The notes: a model not told the origin generated them from the letters alone. 11,141 nucleotides of DNA from Crocinitomicaceae bacterium (GCA_002696025.1 NZQU01000089.1:1-11141); one strand, 5' to 3'; counted from the first letter of the stretch, positions 1 to 8,057 are shown. Made by a program: numbers and translations.

Positions 1-891
1 AATGATAATGTCCTAATTATTGTTGGGGTGCCTAGTTGGGTATTATTAGTTTTTCATAAAATATTAGATATTACTGGCAAAAAAAACATTCATGAGGTAT
101 GGCCAAATCTTGAATTATTTATGCATGGTGGAGTAAATTTTGAACCTTACAAAAAAGAATTCAAACAATTGCTTCCAAATAAAAACATGAATTATGTTGA
201 AAGCTATAATGCTTCGGAGGGATTTTTTGCCATTCAAGATGAACCATCAAAAGATGACTTATTATTAATGCTAGACTATGGGATTTTTTATGAATTTATT
301 CCCATGAGGGATTTTAAAGGTATTCATTCAAAAACAATTCCATTAAATGAAGTTGAAATAAATGTCAATTATGCTCTTGTTATAACAACAAACGGTGGAT
401 TATGGCGCTACATTATTGGAGATACAGTTAAGTTTACATGTTTAAAGCCATTTAAAATTAAAATAAGCGGCAGAACCAAAAGTTTTATTAATTCATTTGG
501 AGAAGAATTAATAGTTGAAAATTCAGATCTTGCTGTTGCTTATGCATGTAATAAAACAAATTCAAATTTAAAAGAATACACTGCATGCCCTATTTTTATG
601 AAAAAAAACAATAAGGGCAGCCATGAATGGCTTTTTGAATTTTCAAAAAAACCTGAAAACTTAAATCATTTTGCAAAATTATTAGATCAAAAATTACAAG
701 AAATCAATACAGACTATAAAGCAAAACGAGAAAATGATTTAATTTTAGATTTTCCAACAGTAAAGATTGCAAAAGAGAAAACGTTTGAAAAATGGTTAAA
801 AGCAAATAATAAACTTGGTGCTCAAAATAAAATTCCTAGACTTCTTAATTCAAGAGAAATAATGGAACAATTATTGACAATTAAAGATTAA
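1..891 (+). CDS. GH3 family protein (acyl-adenylate/amidosynthetase fold), 5' truncated by window edge
   Basis: The reading frame is open from base 1, so this is the C-terminal 296 residues of a protein that in this family is usually about 500 long; the GTG at 28 lies inside conserved GH3 sequence (VGVPSW) and is not a start. Seen: VWPNLELFMHGGVNFEPY, then YNASEGFFAIQD (from about base 205), GLWRYIIGD (from about 397), a GRTK loop (from about 469) and a C-terminal LGAQNKIPRL segment. Plant GH3 enzymes with these motifs adenylate a carboxylate and join it to an amino acid; bacterial members are common in Bacteroidota but their substrates are largely unknown, so the reaction here is inferred only from the fold. 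No signal peptide can be judged because the N-terminus is missing. The next gene starts 7 bases downstream on the same strand, suggesting co-transcription. Family assignment is secure; the substrate is not. Confidence 0.93.
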   Translation, partial: NDNVLIIVGVPSWVLLVFHKILDITGKKNIHEVWPNLELFMHGGVNFEPYKKEFKQLLPNKNMNYVESYNASEGFFAIQDEPSKDDLLLMLDYGIFYEFIPMRDFKGIHSKTIPLNEVEINVNYALVITTNGGLWRYIIGDTVKFTCLKPFKIKISGRTKSFINSFGEELIVENSDLAVAYACNKTNSNLKEYTACPIFMKKNNKGSHEWLFEFSKKPENLNHFAKLLDQKLQEINTDYKAKRENDLILDFPTVKIAKEKTFEKWLKANNKLGAQNKIPRLLNSREIMEQLLTIKD

Positions 892-898
892 ATTTTAA

Positions 899-1726
899 AT
901 GAAAATATTTCTAACAATATTATTTTACGGAGTTTCACAATTTTTGTGTTCTCAAAATAATTTTAACTGGAAATTAAGTTCTGAAAAACACCACAATTTT
1001 GGAGATAACATATCATCTTGGGATATTGATTTATATGACAACATATATATTGCAAATGAGAGCTCATTAAAAAAAATAAATTTAAATGGAGAATCTTTAT
1101 TCTCTCAAAGTATAAAGTCTTTTGGAGAAATATCAAGCATCCATGTTGTCAACCCAATGAAAATCTGCATTTTTTCATTTGACTATCAATCTAATTGCTT
1201 TATAGATAATACATTAACAATAATTGATGAATGTTTAGATTTAAATGAAATAAACCTGCAAATAGCTAATAAAATATCCATATCAAATAAAAGAAACAGG
1301 GCTTGGATTTGGGATTCTAACAACAGCAATTTGATTCAAATATCCATGACTATACCCATTAGTATTATTTCTAAATCAAGCAACTTATCTGAAATAATTA
1401 ATGTTAAAAATCCTGTTTTTATGGAGGAAATAGAAAATCATCTTTTCTTATTTGACGATAAAAATTCTTTATTTGTTTTTGATTTGTTTGGCTCTCTTAT
1501 TCACCAAATAAATGACTTTTCCGAGGATGTTTTATTAGCAAAAAACAACACCAAACTATGGTCTATTGAAAACCAAATTCTCTATCGTTTTGAAGATGAT
1601 TTTTCAAAAGTTTCGATTGCTAAAATTCCAATTCAAAATATCAAAAATTTCAAACTTTCAGAAAATTATATTTATATTCAAAGCAATAAGGGTATTCATA
1701 TTTACTCTATTGATAAAAAAAAGTAA
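899..1726 (+). CDS. Secreted protein of unknown function, probable beta-propeller
   Basis: A 275-residue protein. It starts with a typical signal peptide (MKIFLTILFYGVSQFLCSQ) whose end at SQ fits signal peptidase I; Cys17 is preceded by QFL, a poor lipobox, so a lipoprotein is unlikely. The mature part has no charged helical stretches and is made of short alternating hydrophobic strands with repeated patterns such as DIDLYDNIYIAN (about 42-53), NRAWIWDSNNSNLIQIS (133-149), NHLFLFDDKNSLFVFDLFG (180-198), KLWSIENQILYRF (219-231) and NYIYIQSNKGIHIYSID (256-272). These look like blades of a beta-propeller, which is an inference from pattern and not a recognised family match. The start is supported by the signal peptide. 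It lies 7 bases after the GH3 gene and 59 bases before the deoxynucleoside kinase, so it probably shares a transcript with GH3. The function is unknown; a periplasmic or outer-membrane-associated binding role is possible. Confidence 0.8.
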   Translation: MKIFLTILFYGVSQFLCSQNNFNWKLSSEKHHNFGDNISSWDIDLYDNIYIANESSLKKINLNGESLFSQSIKSFGEISSIHVVNPMKICIFSFDYQSNCFIDNTLTIIDECLDLNEINLQIANKISISNKRNRAWIWDSNNSNLIQISMTIPISIISKSSNLSEIINVKNPVFMEEIENHLFLFDDKNSLFVFDLFGSLIHQINDFSEDVLLAKNNTKLWSIENQILYRFEDDFSKVSIAKIPIQNIKNFKLSENYIYIQSNKGIHIYSIDKKK

Positions 1727-1785
1727 TGCAATTGAACGAGACTAAATATTAATCAATAACTTAGTCGAACAAATTAATTTTTATT

Positions 1786-2400
1786 ATGCACATCGCTATC
1801 GCAGGAAATATTGGAGCAGGAAAAACTACATTAACCAAACTTTTATCAAAACATTATGGTTGGGATACTCATTTTGAGGATGTTGATCACAACCCCTATT
1901 TAAATGACTTTTATGAAGATATGCAGCGATGGTCGTTTAATCTTCAGGTATATTATTTGAATAGTCGATTTACACAGGTTCAAGAAATCAAAGCAAGCAA
2001 CAAAAATGTAATTCAAGACAGAACCATATATGAAGACGCTTTTATATTTGCCCCTAACCTTCACTCAATGGGATTAATGACCACTAGAGATTTTGAGAAC
2101 TATTTTTCATTATTTAACCTCATGGATTCTTTTGTATCATCACCGGACCTTCTTATTTATTTAAGAGCTAGCATATCAACACTTGTTGGACAAATACAAA
2201 AAAGAGGGAGAGAATATGAAGAAAGTATAAGGCTTGATTATTTAAAGCGCTTAAATGAACGTTATGAAGCCTGGATATCAACTTATGATAAAGGAAAATT
2301 ATTAATTGTTGATATAGACAACAATAATTTCCCCGAAAACCAAGAGGATCTCGGAAAAATAATCAACTCTATTGATGCTGAAATACACGGTTTATTCTAA
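1786..2400 (+). CDS. Deoxynucleoside kinase (dNK/dGK family)
   Basis: A 204-residue cytoplasmic enzyme that phosphorylates a deoxynucleoside to its 5'-monophosphate with a nucleoside triphosphate, for nucleotide salvage. Seen: the P-loop GNIGAGKTT at residues 7-15, a Glu-Asp pair at 31-32 after the first strand that fits the base that activates the 5'-hydroxyl, the substrate-loop motif QDRTIYED at 77-84 (the DR pair typical of the family), and an arginine-rich LID segment QKRGREYE at 138-145. The length matches the 200-220 residues usual in the family. Whether it prefers deoxyguanosine, deoxyadenosine or pyrimidines cannot be read reliably from the sequence. The ATG at 1786 sits directly before the P-loop strand, leaving no room for a later start. 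It is followed 14 bases later by the ADP-heptose epimerase gene and may head that run of genes, but I found no promoter motif in the 59-base gap upstream. Confidence 0.93.
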   Translation: MHIAIAGNIGAGKTTLTKLLSKHYGWDTHFEDVDHNPYLNDFYEDMQRWSFNLQVYYLNSRFTQVQEIKASNKNVIQDRTIYEDAFIFAPNLHSMGLMTTRDFENYFSLFNLMDSFVSSPDLLIYLRASISTLVGQIQKRGREYEESIRLDYLKRLNERYEAWISTYDKGKLLIVDIDNNNFPENQEDLGKIINSIDAEIHGLF

Positions 2401-2414
2401 ATTTATTTTAAAAG

Positions 2415-3380
2415 ATGATTGTAGTAACAGGAGCTGCAGGTTTTATTGGGAGTTGCCTGGTAAAAAAACTGAATGATTTAGGACATAAAGATTTAATTCT
2501 TGTTGATGATTTCACTGTAGAAAGTAAAGAGAGAAACCTCATCAATAAATCATATTTTCAAAAAATCCCTCGAAGTATTTTCTTTGATTGGTTACAAAAA
2601 CACGATAATCAAATTGATTTTATTTTTCATATTGGAGCCAGAACAGATACAACTGAATTTAATAAAGCAACCCTTAAAGAGTTAAATATAGATTATTCAA
2701 AAAAAATATGGAATTACTGTACCAAATTTAAAACACCCCTGGTTTATGCAAGCTCAGCTGCAACGTATGGAATTGGTGAAAATGGATATGAAGACTCTCA
2801 TGAAATCATAAACAAATTAAAACCTTTAAATCCATATGGAGAATCAAAAAATGATTTTGATTTATGGGTCTTGAAACAGAATTTGACACCTCCATTTTGG
2901 GCCGGACTTAAATTCTTCAATGTATATGGTCCAAATGAATATCATAAAGGTCGAATGGCAAGTGTTATTTTCCATGCATTTAATCAAATCCAAGCAAGTC
3001 AAAAAATGAAATTATTTAGATCTCACAATAAGGATTATAAAAATGGAGAACAATTAAGAGACTTTATATATGTCAAAGATGTCATATCAATTTGTATGTT
3101 TTTACATTCAAATAGACCTACTTCTGGAATCTATAATGTTGGTACAGGAAAAGCTCGTTCATTTAATGATCTTACAACAAATACATTTAAGGCATTAAAA
3201 ATAAATACCGATATCAGCTATATTGACACTCCTTCTGATATAAGAGATAAGTACCAATATTTCACAGAAGCCAATATGAATAAGCTTATATCTGTTGGTT
3301 ACACAAAACCATTTACAAGTCTAGAAGATGGCGTTAAAGACTATGTTAATAATTATCTAGAGGATAATTTAACCTATTAA
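2415..3380 (+). CDS. hldD: ADP-L-glycero-D-manno-heptose 6-epimerase
   Basis: A 321-residue NADP-dependent short-chain dehydrogenase/reductase that converts ADP-D-glycero-D-manno-heptose to the L-glycero form, the heptose donor for LPS inner core and some other surface glycans. Seen: the Rossmann glycine motif GAAGFIG at residues 6-12, GARTDTTE at 74-81, YASSAATYG at 111-119, the Tyr-x3-Lys pair Y141/K145 in NPYGESK, and FNVYGPNEYHKGRMAS at 168-183. From recall of the E. coli HldD sequence the catalytic Lys178 falls at the same number here (K178) and Tyr140 aligns with Y141. The C-terminal RDFIYVKDV and KYQYFTEANMNKL segments also match HldD and not generic UDP-galactose epimerases. The length fits (E. 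coli 310). It sits 14 bases after the deoxynucleoside kinase and 9 bases before mutA, so it is probably co-transcribed with both. The other ADP-heptose genes (hldE, gmhA, gmhB) are not in this window. Confidence 0.95.
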   Translation: MIVVTGAAGFIGSCLVKKLNDLGHKDLILVDDFTVESKERNLINKSYFQKIPRSIFFDWLQKHDNQIDFIFHIGARTDTTEFNKATLKELNIDYSKKIWNYCTKFKTPLVYASSAATYGIGENGYEDSHEIINKLKPLNPYGESKNDFDLWVLKQNLTPPFWAGLKFFNVYGPNEYHKGRMASVIFHAFNQIQASQKMKLFRSHNKDYKNGEQLRDFIYVKDVISICMFLHSNRPTSGIYNVGTGKARSFNDLTTNTFKALKINTDISYIDTPSDIRDKYQYFTEANMNKLISVGYTKPFTSLEDGVKDYVNNYLEDNLTY

Positions 3381-3389
3381 GCCCTGAAC

Positions 3390-4703
3390 ATGGAAAAGAT
3401 TAATTGGCTAGAACATTTTAATAAACACACATACAATGACTGGGAATCAAAAGCTCTTAAAGAGACAAAAGGTGACCAATCAAAACTTTTAAAATCAAAT
3501 CTTATTGAGGAAATTGATTTTCCGGTTTTTTTAAATAAAAACAATAAAAAAAGCCATGTTAAAAACCGCTTTTTTTCAGATCCAAAATGGAAAAATGGCG
3601 CTATTATTGAAGTTGAATCTGAACATGACGCTAACAAAAAATGTCTAGATTTATTAATGAATGGCGTCGACTTTATTTATATTGACTCAAAAAAAACAGT
3701 TGATTGGAAAAATGTTTTTAATGATATTCAGCTTGAATACATCAACACTCAAATTAACTCCAAATCTTTTGATGATTCTCTTCTCTTAATTCATAGTTTA
3801 AAAGATCGGATTTACAAGGAACAAATTTCATTTAATCATGATATATGTGACATAAAATATATACCCGATAACATTCTAAAAGTTTTAAAAGTCAAGCAAC
3901 TTAAAATGTTTTATGCAAATGGATATGGCATTCAAAGTTGTGGAGCAAACACTTGGGAGGAAATTGCCTACTCGCTTTCATGTGCACACGAAATATTACT
4001 AAAACTTTTGAATACAGGATTTACAATTGATGAAGCAGCTGCTTGCATTCATTTTTCAACTGGAATGGGCTCAAACTATTATTTTGAAATTTCTAAAATA
4101 CGTAGTCTTAAAATCCTTTGGAGCAGAATAATTAATGCATATAATCCAGAGCATGCATGCTCTTCAAATTGTTTTATAACTGCACATATTGGCCTTTCAA
4201 ATAAATCTCTTGATGATCCATATACAAATGTATTGCGACAAACTACTGAAAGTATGTCAGCTATAATTGGTGGTGTTGATCAATTAATTGTTCACCCATA
4301 TGATGAAACAAGTATTGAGGGTAAATCTAATTTCTCTGAGCAACTTGGAATAAATATTTCATTAATTCTAAAAGAAGAAAGCCACTTCGGAAATGTCTCT
4401 GATCCATTAAATGGAAGTTATTTAATTGATTATTTAACAAATGAAATTTCTGAAAAAGCCTGGTTACTATTTAATGAATTAGAAGACTTTGAATGTACTA
4501 TGTCAGAAGATAAAAAATCTTTTATTTCTAATAAAATTTTAAAAAGAGCAGAACAAAGAATCAAACAAATTAAAGAAAATGAAGCTTTATTAATTGGGAT
4601 AAATGCTTTTAAAGAGGATAATGTTGAACAAAAAGAACATATTAAACCTCATCAATATTTAGGCATGAATTATTTAAATTTCGAAAATTCTTTAAGACCA
4701 TGA
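3390..4703 (+). CDS. mutA: Methylmalonyl-CoA mutase small (beta) subunit, without a cobalamin domain
   Basis: A 437-residue non-catalytic partner of the mutase encoded next door; the heterodimer interconverts (R)-methylmalonyl-CoA and succinyl-CoA. Seen: a diverged N-terminus (residues 1-160, including WESKALKETKGD at 18-29), then a degenerate mutase barrel with MFYANGYGIQSCGANTWEEI (173-192), AACIHFSTGMGSNYYFEISK (217-236), ILWSRIINAYNPEH (242-255) and IGLSNKSLDDPYTNVLRQTTESMSAIIGG (267-295). The YATMYxxRPWTIRQYAGFS substrate motif of the large subunit is absent, and so is the DxHxxG cobalamin motif. The protein ends shortly after the barrel at residue 437, whereas the Propionibacterium small subunit is over 600 residues and carries a degenerate cobalamin-like domain; the short form is common in Flavobacteriia. 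The stop overlaps the mutB start as ATGA, which points to coupled translation at matched amounts. It starts 9 bases after hldD. Confidence 0.93.
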   Translation: MEKINWLEHFNKHTYNDWESKALKETKGDQSKLLKSNLIEEIDFPVFLNKNNKKSHVKNRFFSDPKWKNGAIIEVESEHDANKKCLDLLMNGVDFIYIDSKKTVDWKNVFNDIQLEYINTQINSKSFDDSLLLIHSLKDRIYKEQISFNHDICDIKYIPDNILKVLKVKQLKMFYANGYGIQSCGANTWEEIAYSLSCAHEILLKLLNTGFTIDEAAACIHFSTGMGSNYYFEISKIRSLKILWSRIINAYNPEHACSSNCFITAHIGLSNKSLDDPYTNVLRQTTESMSAIIGGVDQLIVHPYDETSIEGKSNFSEQLGINISLILKEESHFGNVSDPLNGSYLIDYLTNEISEKAWLLFNELEDFECTMSEDKKSFISNKILKRAEQRIKQIKENEALLIGINAFKEDNVEQKEHIKPHQYLGMNYLNFENSLRP

Positions 4704-6841
4704 ATAGAATTGATTTTAAAAAATACATTGTCAAAGAAACAGGTGAATTACATAAAAACAAATCACTCGCCAAAGATAAATACAAGTCTGCGGAAGGAAT
4801 TGTAGTTAAAGAATTTTATACTGAAGAAGAAACAAAAGAATTAAGTCACCTAAATTATGTTTCTGGGATTGCGCCGTATCTTCGTGGACCTTATGCAACA
4901 ATGTATATTCAAAGACCTTGGACAATTCGTCAATATGCTGGATTTTCTACTGCTGAAGAATCAAATAAGTTTTACAGAAAAAACCTTAATGCTGGTCAAA
5001 AAGGTTTGTCAGTAGCTTTTGACCTTGCTACACATAGAGGTTATGATTCAGACCATGAAAGAGTTATTGGTGATGTTGGTAAAGCAGGTGTTGCTATAGA
5101 CACTGTTGAGGACATGAAAAAACTTTTTGATGGAATCCCATTAGATAAAATGTCAGTTTCAATGACTATGAATGGTGCTGTTATACCAATCATGGCATTT
5201 TTCATAGTTGCTGCTGAAGAACAAGGCATTTCCATTGATAAACTTTCTGGAACAATACAAAATGACATCCTAAAGGAATTTATGGTTAGGAATACTTATA
5301 TATACCCTCCTAAACCTTCAATGAGAATCATTGCTGATATTTTCAAATATACATCATCAAATATGCCGAAATTTAATTCAATTTCAATTTCGGGTTATCA
5401 TATGCATGAAGCTGGAGCTACAACTGCAATTGAATTGGCATACACTCTAGCTGATGGATTAGAATACATTAGAACAGGAATTAATGCTGGATTAAACATT
5501 GATGATTTTGCTCCTAGATTAAGTTTTTTCTGGGCCATTGGAATGAGTCATGACATGGAAATTGCCAAGCTAAGAGCTGGAAGAATTTTATGGGCAAAAA
5601 TGATTAATGAGTTTAAACCTGGCAACTCTAAATCATTAGCTCTACGAACCCATTGTCAAACATCTGGATGGTCTTTAACAGAACAAGACCCTTTTAATAA
5701 TATTGCCAGAACTTGTATCGAGGCATTATCAGCAGCTATTGGCGGCACTCAATCTCTTCATACAAATGCATTAGATGAAGCCATAGCATTACCAACAGAA
5801 TTTTCAGCTAGAATTGCTAGAAACACTCAGATTTACTTGCAAAATGAAACTGGGATTACTTCTTTTATAGACCCAATTGCTGGTAGTTACTACATAGAAT
5901 CATTAACAAACTCATTAATTGAAGAAGCATGGGAGTTAATTCAAGAAATTGAAGGTTTAGGAGGAATGGCAAAAGCCATAGAAACAGGTATACCAAAAAT
6001 GAAAATTGAGGAAGCTGCGGCCAAGAAACAAGCAAAAATTGATTCAGAGCAAGATATTATTGTTGGCATTAACAGATACCAATCAAACGAATCATACGAT
6101 ATTGACATACTTGATGTGGACAACTCTAAAGTTCGAAATTCTCAGATAAGAAATCTTGATAAAATTAAATCAACAAGAAACAATGATAGAGCAACTAAAT
6201 CACTAACTGATCTTGAAAATGCTGCTGTAAGTAGTCATGAAAATTTATTAGAAAAAGCAGTAATATGTGCTAGAGAAAGATGTACATTAGGTGAGATCTC
6301 TAAATCACTTGAAAATGTATTTGGAAGATATACAGCATCAATAAAATCAATTAGTGGAATTTATTCAAAAGAACTTATGGCAGATCAAAAATACAATCAA
6401 GCTTTAAAGCTTACTGAAGAGTTTTCGAACCTTGAAGGAAGAAGACCTCGAATTATGATTGCCAAAATGGGGCAAGATGGACATGATAGAGGTGCTAAAA
6501 TAATAGCCACATCTTTTGCTGACATAGGATTTGATGTTGATATAGGCCCCTTATTTCAAACTCCAAAGGAGGCCGTTAAACAAGCTATTGAAAATGACGT
6601 ACATGTCCTAGGAATTTCATCATTAGCAGCAGGGCATAAAACTTTAATTCCAGAGGTATTTAATGAGCTTGAAAAACAAAATAGAAAAGACATTATGGTT
6701 GTAATTGGAGGTGTAATACCTCAGCAAGATTATGATTACTTATACGAATGTGGTGTGTTTGGAATATTTGGACCAGGCACAAAAATATCAGATTCAGCTT
6801 GTCATATTCTTGAACTTCTTATTAAAAGTGCAAATCAATAA
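4700..6841 (+). CDS. mutB: Methylmalonyl-CoA mutase large (alpha) catalytic subunit
   Basis: A 713-residue adenosylcobalamin enzyme that interconverts methylmalonyl-CoA and succinyl-CoA in propionate, odd-chain and branched amino-acid metabolism. The N-terminal substrate barrel (about 40-560) shows GPYATMYIQRPWTIRQYAGFS at 63-83. With a constant offset of 10 from the Propionibacterium shermanii numbering, the known substrate contacts are all present: Y65, M68, R77, Y79, S104, T185, Q187, R197, Y233, H234, R273, S275, H318, Q320 and Q351. Y79 and R197 (Y89 and R207 in that enzyme) argue for methylmalonyl-CoA over isobutyryl-CoA. The C-terminal cobalamin domain (about 583-713) has DGHDRG at 593-598 with H595 as lower axial ligand, SSL at 640-642 and GG at 670-671. 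One oddity is His236 in YHMHEAGA, where the family usually has Gln. The ATG overlaps the mutA stop by 4 bases. Neither a MeaB-type chaperone nor methylmalonyl-CoA epimerase is encoded in the window. Confidence 0.97.
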   Translation: MNRIDFKKYIVKETGELHKNKSLAKDKYKSAEGIVVKEFYTEEETKELSHLNYVSGIAPYLRGPYATMYIQRPWTIRQYAGFSTAEESNKFYRKNLNAGQKGLSVAFDLATHRGYDSDHERVIGDVGKAGVAIDTVEDMKKLFDGIPLDKMSVSMTMNGAVIPIMAFFIVAAEEQGISIDKLSGTIQNDILKEFMVRNTYIYPPKPSMRIIADIFKYTSSNMPKFNSISISGYHMHEAGATTAIELAYTLADGLEYIRTGINAGLNIDDFAPRLSFFWAIGMSHDMEIAKLRAGRILWAKMINEFKPGNSKSLALRTHCQTSGWSLTEQDPFNNIARTCIEALSAAIGGTQSLHTNALDEAIALPTEFSARIARNTQIYLQNETGITSFIDPIAGSYYIESLTNSLIEEAWELIQEIEGLGGMAKAIETGIPKMKIEEAAAKKQAKIDSEQDIIVGINRYQSNESYDIDILDVDNSKVRNSQIRNLDKIKSTRNNDRATKSLTDLENAAVSSHENLLEKAVICARERCTLGEISKSLENVFGRYTASIKSISGIYSKELMADQKYNQALKLTEEFSNLEGRRPRIMIAKMGQDGHDRGAKIIATSFADIGFDVDIGPLFQTPKEAVKQAIENDVHVLGISSLAAGHKTLIPEVFNELEKQNRKDIMVVIGGVIPQQDYDYLYECGVFGIFGPGTKISDSACHILELLIKSANQ

Positions 6842-6897
6842 AACATTTTTTTTAAATTTAGGCACAGTTATTGAAAATAAACTCTCAAAAATTCATT

Positions 6898-7980
6898 ATG
6901 AAACCAAATCTATACCTAATAACAATACTAATAAGCCTAATATCTTATTGGTCAAATGCCCAAGATACACCGGAACCACCAAAAGCTGATTTTACATGTG
7001 ATAAAAGACTTGTAGAAGCCAATTCTGTTGTTGAATTCACAAATAACAGTTCCGATAAAACAGGTGAGTTAGTCTATAAATGGAAAGTTAGTGGAGGTGA
7101 AAAAGGAAAAAATTGGGATTTTGAAAAAGGGAGTAGTTTAACTGATGAAAATCCTAATATATTATTCAAAACTGTTGGCCATTATAGTGTTGCTTTAAGC
7201 GTTAAAAACTCTGAAACAAAACAAAGCGCAAAGATTTCTAGAAAAAATTACATTTCAGTAATAGGGAATTATGGCTTAAACAACTATTATTCTGATGGTG
7301 ACTATGAAAAACTTGTGAAATCTGCTGAAAAATATACATTAAATGACAAATACAAAAAAGACCCTATACCCTACTTATGGCTGTCAAGAGGATTGTATCA
7401 AATAAAGCAATCTGGTCTTTCAGAAACTGATCAAAAATGGAAAAATGCTGTCAAAGATGCCATGAAAGCGCTAAGTAAGGCTGTTAAATATGATTATAAC
7501 GGAATTATTAGTCAAGATTTCAGATTCAATGAATATCTTCAAGAATTTCAAGGTTTTATATTTGAAGAAGAAGGAATTGAGATGATTCTTGAAGCTATAT
7601 TAACAAGCGATCAAAAGCCTACAGAGGCAGAATATAAAAAGGCTGAGTCTGTTATGAGTAAATACATGAAAATTTCATTTAACACACTTGGACCTAAGTT
7701 TATATTACTTAAATGTTACGGTAAACTAAAACTAAAAGACAAGGCTAAAGAACTAATGTTAAGCATCCAAAATGACATTGAATCATTAGATAATCTAGAA
7801 ACATATACGGAAACTGATAAAACAATCTTAATAATTGGGATAATTGATTATTGTAATTATTTAAAGTCAAAAGGAGAAATTGAAAAACCTTGCGTGCTTT
7901 TAAAGAAAGTCTCAGGGTACTTATTGGATAATGATGACTTTCATGATTTCTTCACCAATGATTTTAATCAATGTGAATAG
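6898..7980 (+). CDS. Secreted PKD-domain protein with a C-terminal helical (possibly TPR-like) region
   Basis: A 360-residue exported protein of unknown function. The ATG at 6898 is chosen because it directly begins a clean signal peptide (MKPNLYLITILISLISYWSNAQ, cleavage near residue 22); the in-frame TTG at 6871 would add nine polar residues before it. Residues 27-122 form a PKD-like beta-sandwich: ADFTCDKRLVEANSVVEFTNNSS, an internal YKWKVSGGE, then ILFKTVGHYSVALSVKNSE, which is the usual G-x-Y-x-V-x-L-x-V strand. From about 130 to the end the protein is strongly helical and charged, with spaced blocks such as YSDGDYEKLVKSAEKY, PYLWLSRGLYQIKQSG, VKDAMKALSKAVKYD and FILLKCYGKLKLKDKAKELM that resemble TPR helices, although no consensus repeat is clear. 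There is no type IX secretion C-terminal domain. It lies 56 bases after mutB and may be the end of that transcript or separate. A periplasmic or surface-exposed protein-binding role is an inference. Confidence 0.83.
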   Translation: MKPNLYLITILISLISYWSNAQDTPEPPKADFTCDKRLVEANSVVEFTNNSSDKTGELVYKWKVSGGEKGKNWDFEKGSSLTDENPNILFKTVGHYSVALSVKNSETKQSAKISRKNYISVIGNYGLNNYYSDGDYEKLVKSAEKYTLNDKYKKDPIPYLWLSRGLYQIKQSGLSETDQKWKNAVKDAMKALSKAVKYDYNGIISQDFRFNEYLQEFQGFIFEEEGIEMILEAILTSDQKPTEAEYKKAESVMSKYMKISFNTLGPKFILLKCYGKLKLKDKAKELMLSIQNDIESLDNLETYTETDKTILIIGIIDYCNYLKSKGEIEKPCVLLKKVSGYLLDNDDFHDFFTNDFNQCE

Positions 7981-8057
7981 TTTGTATTAACATTTGGTAT
8001 TGAATAACACTTTCTGTTTTATTTAAATGATTGAAAATTCATTACTAGTTTTGAGTT

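Noticed and set aside
28..30. GTG as the start of the GH3 gene
   Set aside because: The frame is open to base 1 and the residues before it continue the conserved GH3 sequence, so the gene is cut by the window edge.
1739..1765. Inverted repeat GACTAA/TTAGTC between the propeller gene and the deoxynucleoside kinase gene
   Set aside because: The stem is only 6 base pairs with a 15-base loop and no following T-run, too weak to call a terminator or operator.
3377..3637. Minus-strand open frame opposite the start of mutA
   Set aside because: Shadow of mutA codons with no motif. The same holds for the antisense frames at 5041-5268 and 5941-6123 in mutB and at 10399-10596 in lpxB.
4148..4163. A perfect 16-base palindrome (AGAGCATGCATGCTCT) inside mutA
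   Set aside because: It encodes conserved-looking protein sequence (PEHACSS), and with this base composition a rough estimate gives about half a 16-base palindrome per window by chance. No second copy was seen.
6853..6860. TAAATTTA, a near match to the same -7 motif before the PKD gene
   Set aside because: The final G is missing, the region is A/T-rich, and there is no suitable -33 element, so chance is the simplest explanation.
6871..6897. TTG start for the PKD protein, nine codons upstream
   Set aside because: The ATG at 6898 directly begins a normal signal peptide, so the longer form is unlikely.
6732..6989. An 85-codon plus-strand frame spanning the mutB end and the start of the PKD gene
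   Set aside because: It overlaps two well-supported genes in another frame and has no recognisable features.
8046..8053. TAGTTTTG, a match to the Bacteroidota -7 promoter motif TAnnTTTG upstream of the FtsB/DivIC-like gene
   Set aside because: It lies only 5 bases before the ATG, which would give an essentially leaderless mRNA, and no TTTG-like -33 element is found at the right distance.
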